A stretch of DNA of 64,000 nt from an uncultured Mobiluncus sp. (lineage in GTDB: Bacteria > Actinomycetota > Actinomycetes > Actinomycetales > Actinomycetaceae), in NCBI RefSeq assembly GCF_943914685.1, contig NZ_CALUCZ010000006.1, forward strand, positions 34,757-98,756, given 5' to 3'. Below are positions 52,129 to 61,031 of the stretch, piece after piece. The notes below the pieces were generated by a model. It saw only the letters and a program-made list of their open reading frames with translations. It searched no databases and was not told the DNA's origin. The stretch's first letter is position 1. The number at the start of each line of letters is the position of its first letter. The position numbers were made by a program, and so were the translations under genes.

Positions 52129-53295
52129 ATGCGTAAGCCGTGTAAAGAAGATAAGTTCTCTTTCGGGATTTGGACAGTGGGTTGGCAGGGGGTTGACCCA
52201 TTCGGTGTGGCAACCCGGGACGCCTTAGATCCTTGGGAATACGCCCAGAAACTTGCTGAACTTGGAGCCTGGGGAGTGACTTTCCATGACAATGACGTGT
52301 TCAATTTTTCAGCTTCGGAATCTGAGCGCCAATCCATCATTAAAAAGTTCAAAGAGGCTTGCGACCAGTCTGGTTTAGTTATCGAAATGGTGACAACCAA
52401 TACGTTTACCCACCCCATCTTTAAAGATGGCGGGTTGACGAACAACGACCGAGAGATTCGTCGTTTCGGCCTCAAGAAAATTCTGAAAAACGTTGACTTG
52501 GCTGCGGAAATGGGCGCCTCGACTTTCGTCATGTGGGGAGGTCGCGAAGGTGCTGAGTACGATTCCTCCAAGGATCTTAACGCCGCTTTTGAACGGTACA
52601 AGGAAGGTCTAGACGCTGTTGCCGGCTACATCAAAGAAAAAGGTTACAACTTGCGTATCGGGCTGGAACCCAAGCCAAATGAACCTCGTGGTGACATCTT
52701 CCTGCCCTCGGTTGGTCACGCTTTGGCGCTAATTGCCCAGCTTGACAATGGGGACATCGTAGGCTTGAACCCGGAAACAGGCCATGAACAGATGGCAAAC
52801 CTGAACTACAACCACGCTCTGGCGCAAGCGCTGAACGCCGGGAAACTTTTCCACATCGACTTGAACGGTCAATCGGGGCTGAAGTACGACCAGGATAAAT
52901 GCTTCGGTCATGGAGACTTGGCCTCAGCTTTCTTTACAGTGGACCTGCTGGTCAATGGGTTCCCCGGCGGCGGGAACCGCTACGATGGCCCGATTCACTT
53001 CGACTATAAGCCCTCGCGTACTGAGGGATTCGAAGGGGTTTGGGCTTCCGCGGCGGCCAATATGGAAATGTATCTGATGCTGAAAGACAAAGCGTTAGCT
53101 TTCCGAGCCGATCCGCTGACCAAGGAACTCATGGAGGCGGCTTCAGTGTTCGAACTGGGCGAACCTACCATGAATGAGGGCGAAACCTACGCGGAGTTCA
53201 TGAACAGTCCTACCGTTGACCCGGAGCAGGCCGCTCAGCGTGAATATCACTTCGTGGAGTTGTACCAACAAGCCATGCGTCACCTCGTAGGGTAG
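52129..53295 (+). CDS. xylA: Xylose isomerase
   Basis: A 388-residue TIM-barrel metalloenzyme converting D-xylose to D-xylulose. Residues: catalytic His in TFHDNDVF (about 54), Trp in MWGGREGAEY, and metal ligands in GLEPKPNEPRGDI, GLNPETGHEQMANL and FHIDLNGQSGLKYDQD. The length matches the short class I enzymes of actinomycetes. ATG behind AAAGGAG. First gene of xylA-xylB-xylR. Confidence 0.96.
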   Translation: MRKPCKEDKFSFGIWTVGWQGVDPFGVATRDALDPWEYAQKLAELGAWGVTFHDNDVFNFSASESERQSIIKKFKEACDQSGLVIEMVTTNTFTHPIFKDGGLTNNDREIRRFGLKKILKNVDLAAEMGASTFVMWGGREGAEYDSSKDLNAAFERYKEGLDAVAGYIKEKGYNLRIGLEPKPNEPRGDIFLPSVGHALALIAQLDNGDIVGLNPETGHEQMANLNYNHALAQALNAGKLFHIDLNGQSGLKYDQDKCFGHGDLASAFFTVDLLVNGFPGGGNRYDGPIHFDYKPSRTEGFEGVWASAAANMEMYLMLKDKALAFRADPLTKELMEAASVFELGEPTMNEGETYAEFMNSPTVDPEQAAQREYHFVELYQQAMRHLVG

Positions 53296-53296
53296 G

Positions 53297-53318
53297 GACT
53301 AGTCGAATTCGACTCGTC
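53297..53318. promoter_or_regulatory. 22-bp near-perfect palindrome between xylA and xylB
   Basis: The centre AGTCGAATTCGACT (53301-53314) is a perfect 14-bp palindrome, extended by GAC/GTC arms with a single mismatched pair to 22 bp. It begins two bases after the xylA stop. It may be a protein site or a 3' mRNA hairpin; the 79-bp gap to xylB allows a second promoter. Confidence 0.4.
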
Positions 53319-53374
53319 GTCTCACCCCCATGTGCGAATCATTTTGATAGATGTGCGGGCTTTAGGAGCAGAAA

Positions 53375-54694
53375 ATGGCCGTTGTAGCTGGTGTGGACTC
53401 CTCTACTCAATCCACCAAGGTGTTGGTTTGGGACACTGAGAGTCAACAGATTCTTCGACAGGGAAGTGCGCCACATCCGGAAGGGACTTCAGTCAATCCG
53501 GAGCGTTGGTGGGAAGCCTTTATCTCTGCGGCTAAACAAGCTGGGGGACTGGCTGATGTGGAAGCCGTTAGCGTGGGAGCTCAACAGCACGGTTTGGTCA
53601 CTTTAGATCAAAACGGGACTGTCGTGCGTGATGCGTTACTGTGGAACGATACCCGTTCGGCTGCTGCCGCTAAGCAACTTGTGGAGGAAAAAGGATTAGA
53701 TTTCTGGGTTGAATCCTGTGGTTGTGCTCCTGTAGCCTCATTGACCATTACGAAGTTGAGGTGGCTAGTTGATCATGAACCACAATCCTGGTCGCGCGTT
53801 GCCGCGGTTTGCCTACCTCATGATTGGTTATCTTGGAGAATACAAGGCAGTGCAGATATCCATTCACTGTTCACTGATCGCTCAGATGCTTCCGGTACTG
53901 CATATTTAGATACTCACACCGGTGAGTATCGGTATGATTTGCTGGCGCACGCTTTGCGAATTCCCGAGGAGAAGGCACGGCAACTCGTCTTACCTAAAGT
54001 TGTATCTCCTCAGGAATTGGGCGGGGAAGTAACTCGCGACATTCCCGAGATTGAGCTGAGAGCGGGAACAAAAATAGCTCCGGGTTGTGGGGACAATGCG
54101 GGTGCAGCTTTGGGCTTAGGTTTACGAGTTGGCGAAGCGGCTATTTCGATTGGAACCTCTTGTGTGGTTTCGGTAGTTTCCGATAAGCCGGTTATTGATA
54201 AATCTGGCTCTGTTACAGGATTCATGGATGCCACCGGCAATTGGCTCCCCTTGGCCTGTACTTTGAACGGAACTCAAGTTATGGACAAAACTGCAGCTCT
54301 CTTGGGTGTAGATGTGTCTACTTTTGACCAGCTAGCCTTGCAAGTTCCCGATACGGACGGGTTACAGATGATTCCATATTTCCAGGGCGAACGCACTCCG
54401 AATTTGCCTAATGCCACTGCCGAAATCCGGGGAATGACTCTGAGAAACTATGACCCAGCCCACCTGGCCCGAGCCGCCGTGGAAGGGCTGGTGGGACTTA
54501 TCGATTATGCCCTGCAAGCAATCCAAGGGTGCGGAGTTGAGGTTAACAAAGCCACCCTGATTGGTGGAGGAGCTAAATCTCCTGCCGTTACCCAGATACT
54601 GCCCTCCAAGCTTGGTATAGAAATCGAGGTGGCGTCACCGGGAGAATACGTGGCGTTAGGAGCGGCCAAACAGGCTGGTGACTTGATAAGATAA
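53375..54694 (+). CDS. xylB: Xylulokinase
   Basis: A 439-residue FGGY-family kinase phosphorylating D-xylulose for the pentose phosphate pathway. Motifs: GVDSSTQSTKVLVWD (phosphate 1), GAQQHGLVTLD (with the substrate-contacting MQHH-like motif as AQQH), LLWNDTRS, PGCGDNAGAALGLGLRVG, and GGGAKSPAVTQI (adenosine). It is somewhat shorter than the 480-500 residues common in the family but complete. xylA lies upstream. Confidence 0.93.
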   Translation: MAVVAGVDSSTQSTKVLVWDTESQQILRQGSAPHPEGTSVNPERWWEAFISAAKQAGGLADVEAVSVGAQQHGLVTLDQNGTVVRDALLWNDTRSAAAAKQLVEEKGLDFWVESCGCAPVASLTITKLRWLVDHEPQSWSRVAAVCLPHDWLSWRIQGSADIHSLFTDRSDASGTAYLDTHTGEYRYDLLAHALRIPEEKARQLVLPKVVSPQELGGEVTRDIPEIELRAGTKIAPGCGDNAGAALGLGLRVGEAAISIGTSCVVSVVSDKPVIDKSGSVTGFMDATGNWLPLACTLNGTQVMDKTAALLGVDVSTFDQLALQVPDTDGLQMIPYFQGERTPNLPNATAEIRGMTLRNYDPAHLARAAVEGLVGLIDYALQAIQGCGVEVNKATLIGGGAKSPAVTQILPSKLGIEIEVASPGEYVALGAAKQAGDLIR

Positions 54695-54728
54695 CGCTGT
54701 TGGGGATTTCGGGTCCGTAAGGAGCGTT

Positions 54729-55868
54729 ATGCAAGAGTTCGTCTCTGTTTCCACCCAGCGTGCCATGAACCTGAGACGAGTGCTCCATGAGGTGCTTTCT
54801 TCCGGTCCTGATGAAGCTCTCACTCGCGCCGCAATTGCTTCCCGGGTGCAAATAACCAGGGCTACGGCAACGCGACTTTCTGACCAGCTGGTCGCTTTGG
54901 GGTTAATTCAGGAGCTACCGCCCGTTATGACGGGCGGTCCCGGTCGTCCGGGCAGAGTCCTGGTGGGGAACAATAATTTAGTCTCACTGGGAGTGGATAT
55001 TGGGGTTTCCGAAATTCGCCTGCTGGGGTTGGGCTTGGGAGGCCAGGAACTGTGCTGGAAACGATTTGAACTCGAGGTCCCATCATTACCACCAGAGGAA
55101 GTTTTTTCCCGGGTCGGCCACGAGTTGAATGGGGTTGTTTCCCAGCTTTCCGTCGAAACAATAATTTTTTCCGTGACGGTGTCAGTGCCTGGCTTGGTTG
55201 ACGGTGACAACAGGAGAGTCATCTATGCCCCGAACCTGGGGTGGTCTAACGTTGATGTGTGCCAACAGATAAGGCGTTCCATTCAGTTCCCGGTAAAGTC
55301 GATTGAAGTCCACAACGAGGCGAACATGGCGGCATGGGCCCAAACGTGGAAACACCCGGGTTGTCCCTCCGGACTGGATACATTTGCCTATATCTCAGGC
55401 GGAATCGGGGTTGGTGCTGCTGTTGTGGAGAACCGGCAGCTCTATCAGGGCTGTCATGGCTGGGTGGGGGAAATCGGACACCTGACCATTGACCCGCGCG
55501 GAATTCAATGTAAATGCGGGGCGCAAGGTTGCCTGGAAAGATATGTAGGCCGGGAGGCGCTGGAAACCCGGCGTGGGAATGAAGCTGCCTTAGTCGAGTC
55601 TGCCCGGGCATTAGGCCTGGCCATGGCCGCTCTTACAAATATCTTAGATGTGTCTCTCATCATCATCGGCGGAGATTTGACCAACTTTTTTGCTGAATAC
55701 AAGGCCGAGGTAACCCGACTGATGCATTTGCACACCATCGCTGATGAGCAAAGATCCCTGCAAATTACCAGCTCAGCTTACGAGATGCCAGCTGTGCGGG
55801 GAGCTGCCATCCGGGGGTTCCGAGCGCTCCTAGATGCCCCTACCGAGTTCGGAAAATTCACCCGGTAG
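54729..55868 (+). CDS. ROK-family transcriptional regulator, probable XylR
   Basis: A 379-residue repressor-type ROK protein. An N-terminal winged helix (RAAIASRVQITRATATRLSDQLVALGLIQ, about residue 33-61) precedes the sugar-binding ROK domain: GVDIGVSEIRL, EVHNEANMAAWAQ, YISGGIGVGAAVV and the zinc motif CKCGAQGCLERYVG. Zinc ligands and the ExGH motif (EIGHL) are intact. Xylose sensing is inferred from the xylAB neighbours and the operator at 52020. Its stop codon lies inside a strong hairpin. Confidence 0.85.
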   Translation: MQEFVSVSTQRAMNLRRVLHEVLSSGPDEALTRAAIASRVQITRATATRLSDQLVALGLIQELPPVMTGGPGRPGRVLVGNNNLVSLGVDIGVSEIRLLGLGLGGQELCWKRFELEVPSLPPEEVFSRVGHELNGVVSQLSVETIIFSVTVSVPGLVDGDNRRVIYAPNLGWSNVDVCQQIRRSIQFPVKSIEVHNEANMAAWAQTWKHPGCPSGLDTFAYISGGIGVGAAVVENRQLYQGCHGWVGEIGHLTIDPRGIQCKCGAQGCLERYVGREALETRRGNEAALVESARALGLAMAALTNILDVSLIIIGGDLTNFFAEYKAEVTRLMHLHTIADEQRSLQITSSAYEMPAVRGAAIRGFRALLDAPTEFGKFTR

Positions 55869-55874
55869 GGGCAT
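55834..55874. terminator. 12-bp perfect hairpin at the xylR end, border of the AT-rich cassette
   Basis: ATGCCCCTACCG (55834-55845) and CGGTAGGGGCAT (55863-55874) pair perfectly around a 17-base loop that includes the last codons of the ROK gene. It lies between convergent genes and could act on both transcripts. No T-run follows on either strand. DNA immediately to the right becomes strongly AT-rich. Confidence 0.5.
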
Positions 55875-55888
55875 GTTTCACAGAGAAT

Positions 55889-57100
55889 TTAAAAATTACT
55901 CTTGTTTATCAAACCTTGTGCAAATCCATCTTTATACGAAACATCACAATATAAAGCTGCTTGATAAACATGATAGAGATCAGGTTTACCGAACCATGTT
56001 CGAGACACAGGGTGTAAATTGTCATCAAGCTCGTAAAACCAAACACCGTAATCATGGTCAATAAAATATTGATCGGCAAAGTTCCACAAGTGTTCGTAAG
56101 CTTCTTTATATTGGCTTTCATTGGTAATTTGTGAAAGGAAATGTGCGGTACCGATTGCTTCAGTTATGGGCCACCAAAAACGATAAGAACATACTGGAAA
56201 ACCCTGCCAATCGACAGTATAAACATATCCTGGCATCCATGCTTCATCTGCTGCTTTGAATAAAGATTCGGCAGTAGGCAAAGACCAGGTTTGGGTTGAA
56301 TCTAGGCCATAAATCTGTAGACACAACTTTGCCCATTCGAGCCAATGACCTGGTGTTGAGCCGTAGGGTTTAAAAGGGTCGTTAGGTTTGTCAATATTAA
56401 AATCTGGTAGCGGGTTCCAGTGAGAATCGTAATGCTCGACGAGTCTATAATTACCTTTACTGACTGGTTCACCAACTAATCTATAGGCTATACCAATAGC
56501 TTTTGTGAGCAAAGAAGTATCCTGTGTTGCAGAGTATGCTGCTAGAAGAGCTTCGGTAAGGTGCATATTAGCATTTATTCCACGATAACTAGAAGCATTG
56601 TTGAAATGCATATCATAAGAATCTAGAGCTAAACCATAATCGTATTCCCAGTAGCGGTTTGCAAGAATATCTAAGGCGTTTGATAACAATTTTGAAGAAT
56701 TATTGATTCCAGCCTGACATGCGGTAGAACTTGCGAGTAATATGTGTGCCAGTCCATAAAGATCCTTGTCACCTTCGCCCGTTCCGTTGATAACTTTAGC
56801 GTACCATCCGCCATTTTCAACATCTCGGCCTGGACCTCTATAATAGAAGTCAATTCCCTGTTCTGCGATTTCTTTAGCACCTGGTCTTCCATCGAGGTGA
56901 GCTAGTGAAAAGCAGTGAATCATGCGTGCTGAAAGCCATAATTGCGTACCGTATTCCGGTAAGGAATTTCCAGTAGAATCAAGCCAGTAAAAGCCACCAT
57001 TAGGATTTACGACTGTTGGCTGATAGAAATTTAACAACTCGTTACGATAATTTCTCATATCGTATTTATGCTTTTCAGAATTCCAGACATAATTCGTCAT
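55889..57100 (-). CDS. AGE-fold aldose-ketose isomerase (YihS / mannose isomerase-like)
   Basis: A 403-residue (alpha/alpha)6-barrel sugar isomerase/epimerase. It is very like Escherichia coli YihS in blocks GTQLWLSARMIHCFSLAH, NANMHLTEALL, EHYDSHWNPLPDFN and TPGHWLEWAKL, and carries the family's catalytic residues (Arg59, His180, His252, Glu255, His377). Where YihS reads GKQDIYH this protein reads GKPDLYH; that Gln helps bind sulfonate in YihS as I recall, so sulfoquinovose is less likely than a plain aldose such as mannose or lyxose. It follows the kinase by five bases, with AAAGGAG inside the kinase end. Strongly AT-rich codon use, unlike neighbouring core genes. Confidence 0.85.
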   Translation of the reverse strand: MTNYVWNSEKHKYDMRNYRNELLNFYQPTVVNPNGGFYWLDSTGNSLPEYGTQLWLSARMIHCFSLAHLDGRPGAKEIAEQGIDFYYRGPGRDVENGGWYAKVINGTGEGDKDLYGLAHILLASSTACQAGINNSSKLLSNALDILANRYWEYDYGLALDSYDMHFNNASSYRGINANMHLTEALLAAYSATQDTSLLTKAIGIAYRLVGEPVSKGNYRLVEHYDSHWNPLPDFNIDKPNDPFKPYGSTPGHWLEWAKLCLQIYGLDSTQTWSLPTAESLFKAADEAWMPGYVYTVDWQGFPVCSYRFWWPITEAIGTAHFLSQITNESQYKEAYEHLWNFADQYFIDHDYGVWFYELDDNLHPVSRTWFGKPDLYHVYQAALYCDVSYKDGFAQGLINKSNF

Positions 57101-57105
57101 AGTAA

Positions 57106-58293
57106 TCAGCTCCTTTGGGTAGTTGTTAGTGAAGGATCATTGAGAGCAGCTAAAAAACCTCCGATAAATGAGTCACCTAAGCCGATTGTGGTAGGATTAG
57201 GACAGTCAACTTGTGGGGTTGGTATGAATGACCAATTAGTTAGGCTATTAAGGGGAATTGATAATTCGTTTGTCTTGTCAAGAATGATTTTATGATATGT
57301 ATTGTAGATTGTGTCTTTATTGATGGAATCTCCGAACATGTAACGGGATGTTGATGTAGCAACTGCGAATTGTAGTGCATTGAATAGTTTTGAAGATGAA
57401 GGCGTTGATATGCCGTTCCATATACCGTTATGAAGTATTACAGTGTTATTAGGAAATTTAGAGTCTATTTGTTCAATAGCATAATGAATCTGGTCTATAT
57501 TGTGTATGTCAACGTTCGAGTTCAGTAATGATGATAATTCGTCTTCATTAAAAGAAAGGACATCCGCGTAATTAGCCACAGAATCAATTACAAATTTATG
57601 TAATTCTTCGTTATGAAATGCAGCATCTTCATAGATTACTATCGAATTGTCTGATTTGTTTAACATAGAACTTTCTAGTGTAGACAATCTAAGACTTAGG
57701 AGACTTTTGTCCTGGATAGAGTTAAATCCACTAATAAGTGAAATTGGACATTTCTTAATAATTTCTGGCAACTCATCGGAAATGGGAAGCATTTCATTTG
57801 CAATGTCAGCTGTTAATATTATCCTATTTGAATTGGGTGTAATAAATTCTCCATGTTTATGCCTTATTTCAACTCCAGATGGATACTGAATGATTACATG
57901 AGGGAAACTGGGAAGCTCAGATTTATTATTCCAGATACAATTGACTGTATCGGGTAGTAGGTGATGATAATTCTCCGGAGAATCGACAAGATGCAAATAT
58001 GAATTTTGGTCAAAAAGAGAAACCACCAGAGAGGCTCTTGCAGCAGTACCCCCCAATGTTTCTTGATAGGAAAATGACGAACATAAGTAGTTTAAATAAT
58101 GCTCGTCTGGAATAGCAAATTCTGCGCCGTGGCCATCCTTCATACATGTGAGAATTTTAGATATAATAATCGATATACTCTTATTTGTGAACTGGTCATA
58201 GTTGATTATCTCGCAAAATTTCTCAGTATCCCATTTAATCTCGTAGTCTATATTAGCCCCGAGACCAAGAAACATTGGGGGTAAGGAATGCAT
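57106..58293 (-). CDS. ADP-dependent phosphofructokinase/glucokinase-family sugar kinase
   Basis: A 395-residue ribokinase-fold kinase. The spacing fits the ADP_PFK_GK family rather than PfkB: GLGANID (residue 10-16) is about 65 residues before LGGTAARASLVV, then TPNSNRIILTADI, SGFNSI, ADVLSFNEDEL (NxxE, 249-252) and TPQVDCPNPTTIGLGDSF with the catalytic Asp374. The same order occurs in Pyrococcus ADP-phosphofructokinase. The HxE motif of archaeal enzymes is YED here. The family mostly transfers phosphate from ADP; donor and substrate here are unproven. The ATG at 58293 lies one base after the aldolase stop, with AAGGA upstream. AT-rich. Confidence 0.78.
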   Translation of the reverse strand: MHSLPPMFLGLGANIDYEIKWDTEKFCEIINYDQFTNKSISIIISKILTCMKDGHGAEFAIPDEHYLNYLCSSFSYQETLGGTAARASLVVSLFDQNSYLHLVDSPENYHHLLPDTVNCIWNNKSELPSFPHVIIQYPSGVEIRHKHGEFITPNSNRIILTADIANEMLPISDELPEIIKKCPISLISGFNSIQDKSLLSLRLSTLESSMLNKSDNSIVIYEDAAFHNEELHKFVIDSVANYADVLSFNEDELSSLLNSNVDIHNIDQIHYAIEQIDSKFPNNTVILHNGIWNGISTPSSSKLFNALQFAVATSTSRYMFGDSINKDTIYNTYHKIILDKTNELSIPLNSLTNWSFIPTPQVDCPNPTTIGLGDSFIGGFLAALNDPSLTTTQRS

Positions 58294-58294
58294 A

Positions 58295-59155
58295 TTAATA
58301 TTCCTTTGCTTTGCCTTCCGCACCAAACAGCTTAATTTTATGTGCTGCTACTTCTTTCATCTCCTCTAGAGCGGGAGGCTGAATGACGTTCGGTTCTCGT
58401 AATTTTGTATCTTGGAGCACCTCACGTAACTTGGTGTAGTAAGCCGCTTTGATGTCAGACGAGATATTGATTTTATTGATACCTCGCCTTGCTGCTTCTG
58501 CAATTTCATCATCAGGATTGTTAGATCCGCCATGAAGAACTAAAGGTACATCGACAGTGTTGTTAATTTTGTCTAGTAGATCTAGATGCAATTCAGGCTT
58601 CAACGTAGATGGGTACAGACCGTGCCTAGTACCAATGGCAACTGCTAAGGAGTCAGTACCTGTCATTTTAACAAATCGTAAAGCATCTTCTGGTTCAGTG
58701 TAAATTATGTCATTTGTGCCAGTCTCAGCATAGCCATCGGTTTTTCCGATGGTACCAAGTTCAGCCTCAACGGAGACCCCTACTGCGTGAGCAGCTTCAA
58801 CGACCTTTTTGGTAAGTTCAACATTTTCATCGAATGGTTTTAATGAGGCATCAATCATAACTGATGTAAAGCCGTATTGAAATGCTTGAAGCATCTCAGC
58901 GTAGCTGGCACCGTGGTCCCAGTGAATTGCTGTGGGAACGGAGGACCTTATTGACCGTTCGATAATGGCGGGCATCAAATCTCGGCGGATATGCTTAACC
59001 TCATCGGGATGAATAGCAATCATGTGTGGTGCATTCAACTCTTCGCAAATATCAAAAATCCCTAGCATCATATTGTAGTCTGAGATATTAAAAGCTGGGA
59101 CAGCGAAGCCCTGATCCGACGCAACTTGGAGAATGTCATTTCCTGATACTAACAT
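58295..59155 (-). CDS. Class II ketose-bisphosphate aldolase
   Basis: A 286-residue zinc-dependent TIM-barrel aldolase of the FbaA/GatY/KbaY family, cleaving a ketose phosphate to DHAP and an aldehyde. Catalytic Asp80 and Zn-His81 in IHWDHGAS, Glu132 in EAELGTIG, Zn-His178 in AIGTRHGLYP, Zn-His208 in LVLHGGSNNP, and the phosphate loop KINISSD. SNNPDDEI differs from the usual SGIPDE, hinting at a modified substrate. The ATG at 59155 follows GAAAGGA; a longer frame upstream is unsupported. The kinase starts one base after its stop. Confidence 0.9.
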   Translation of the reverse strand: MLVSGNDILQVASDQGFAVPAFNISDYNMMLGIFDICEELNAPHMIAIHPDEVKHIRRDLMPAIIERSIRSSVPTAIHWDHGASYAEMLQAFQYGFTSVMIDASLKPFDENVELTKKVVEAAHAVGVSVEAELGTIGKTDGYAETGTNDIIYTEPEDALRFVKMTGTDSLAVAIGTRHGLYPSTLKPELHLDLLDKINNTVDVPLVLHGGSNNPDDEIAEAARRGINKINISSDIKAAYYTKLREVLQDTKLREPNVIQPPALEEMKEVAAHKIKLFGAEGKAKEY

Positions 59156-59216
59156 GGTTATCCTTTCATCAAAATAAAAGTATATGTAAATCAAAGTGCT
59201 ATGAAATGTGAAAATA

Positions 59217-60062
59217 TTAATCCTTTATTGCTCCTGCAGTCATACCTCCTATAAAGAATCGTTGAAAAATTACAAATAACAATATCACAGGTATAGATCC
59301 TAAAACACTCATAGCCATCATTTCTGACCAATTGTACGAATGTTGACCCATCAATAGTTGTATTCCAATAGGTACTGTCCGCATATTGATTGATTGAGTA
59401 AGCGTTAAAGCAAATAAATACTCATTCCACGCAATCATAAATGTATAAATTCCTACTGATGTAATCCCTGGTATGGAAAGTGGTACAAGAATCTGCCATA
59501 GGGCTCTGAAGGAACTACAACCGTCGACTTTTGCAGCTTCATCCAAATTTGGTGAAAGAGTATTAAAATAACCGGTCATCATTATAATAGCGTAAGGCAG
59601 AGTAAAAATCATATAAGTTAAAATAAGTCCTCTGTAGCTATTATACATGTGTAAGCTTACTACTAATCCGAAGTATGGAATTAAAAGTGTTATCGGAGGT
59701 ACCGCCTGAACGGAAATTATGATTACATTAATAATTCGTTTTCCTCTGAATATATACCGAGAGAAAGCATAAGAAGCCAAAATAGCGACGAATAGAGTTA
59801 GTAAGGTAACCGATCCTGCAACGAAATAGGAGTTTACAAAGAAACGTAATTTTTCGCTGTCTGTAAGAATCGATTTATATGAATCGAGTGAAAAATTCGC
59901 AGTTATAAGTTTAGGCGGCCATGCGAAAATTTCTGGATTTTTCTTGAAAGAAGATGACAGCATCCAAATAATCGGTGCACTTGAAAATATCGACCCAAAA
60001 AATAGAAATATTATGACTAGTATTCTTTTAGCCGACTTGATCTGTTTCCTTGTAAGTTTCAT
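59217..60062 (-). CDS. Carbohydrate ABC transporter permease, MalG type
   Basis: A 281-residue inner-membrane permease with about six hydrophobic segments. The ATPase-coupling EAA loop reads DEAAKVDGCSSFRALWQILV (about residue 185-205). The N-terminal long helix and the loop PPKLITANFSLDSYKSIL are typical of MalG/LacG-type subunits. It starts on the TGATG overlap with the MalF-type gene. No ATPase gene is in the cassette, so a shared MsiK-like ATPase is expected. Confidence 0.9.
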   Translation of the reverse strand: MKLTRKQIKSAKRILVIIFLFFGSIFSSAPIIWMLSSSFKKNPEIFAWPPKLITANFSLDSYKSILTDSEKLRFFVNSYFVAGSVTLLTLFVAILASYAFSRYIFRGKRIINVIIISVQAVPPITLLIPYFGLVVSLHMYNSYRGLILTYMIFTLPYAIIMMTGYFNTLSPNLDEAAKVDGCSSFRALWQILVPLSIPGITSVGIYTFMIAWNEYLFALTLTQSINMRTVPIGIQLLMGQHSYNWSEMMAMSVLGSIPVILLFVIFQRFFIGGMTAGAIKD

Positions 60063-60973
60063 CAGTTGCTCGCCTTCTGATGTCGTACATACAACGCTGC
60101 TAAAATCATTGATAGGATCAAAATTATCACAGCGCTTGCTGAAGCCATCGAAAATTGATAGCTTGAAAATGCTAATTTGTATGTGTATGTTGGTAAAACT
60201 TCAGTTTTATCAATTGGTCCTCCGCCAGTAGTCATCCAGATTAAAGCAAACTGTTGTGATGTCCAGATAACATCTAGCAATGCCATCGAGATTAAAATTG
60301 GTTTTAACTGTGGTATCGTTATTGATATAAGTTGCCGGATTGGTCCAGCTCCGTCAACCTCTGCTGCTTCGTATAACTGTGTTGGAATACCTTGTAAGCC
60401 AGCTAAAAGACTTATCATGAAAAAAGGGTATCCTGCCCATATATTAATTATGCACAATGCAACTAATGCAGTTGAAGGGTCACTTAACCACTCTTGTTTT
60501 TGGTTTAGCATTCCAATTGAAACTAACAGATAGTTTGCTATACCATTTGGGTTAAGTATTAATCTCCATAGTACAGCTATAATAGCTACGGTTAGCAACC
60601 ATGGTAACACAAATAGTGTTCTAAATAATGTTAATAACCAATTAGGTAACAGTTTAGTGTTGAGTAGCAAAGCGAAAAATAGTCCAATTATCATATGTGC
60701 CACAACGCTTGATGCTATAAATATTGCCGTGTTTTTTAAAGCAATCGTAAATACTGGATCAGTCAAAACCTCAAAGTAATTCTTGAATCCTACAAACTGA
60801 GGATTTTTATTCATGATCACGTTGTCCATGAATGAATACCAAATAACCATAGTTATTGGTACAGCCATAAGGACCAACAGGAGAACCAACACTGGACTCA
60901 GATATGCGTAAGGTCTAATCTTTTGCATCAAGTGTCCAGAAGACTCGCGCCATTTAGACTTACTCATTACCAT
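60062..60973 (-). CDS. Carbohydrate ABC transporter permease, MalF type
   Basis: A 303-residue permease with about six membrane helices; first helix AYLSPVLVLLLVLMAVPITM. EAA loop: YEAAEVDGAGPIRQLISITI. It partners the MalG-type subunit and the lipoprotein binding protein encoded upstream. The ATG at 60973 follows AGGAGAA. The 57-bp gap from the binding-protein gene has no clear terminator. Confidence 0.9.
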   Translation of the reverse strand: MVMSKSKWRESSGHLMQKIRPYAYLSPVLVLLLVLMAVPITMVIWYSFMDNVIMNKNPQFVGFKNYFEVLTDPVFTIALKNTAIFIASSVVAHMIIGLFFALLLNTKLLPNWLLTLFRTLFVLPWLLTVAIIAVLWRLILNPNGIANYLLVSIGMLNQKQEWLSDPSTALVALCIINIWAGYPFFMISLLAGLQGIPTQLYEAAEVDGAGPIRQLISITIPQLKPILISMALLDVIWTSQQFALIWMTTGGGPIDKTEVLPTYTYKLAFSSYQFSMASASAVIILILSMILAALYVRHQKASN

Positions 60974-61031
60974 GTTGATTCTCCTGTTGGCTAGATTTAA
61001 TTATCTGACGTGAAAGCTCTAGGGCATTATT

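Noticed and set aside
53301..53314. LexA box between xylA and xylB
   Set aside because: It contains TCGAATTCGA but lacks the four-base spacer and the C and G positions of TCGAAC-N4-GTTCGA.
57106..58293. PfkB/ribokinase assignment for the kinase
   Set aside because: PfkB proteins have the GG motif about 25 residues after the N-terminal NxD; here it is about 65 residues, with other blocks matching the ADP-dependent family.
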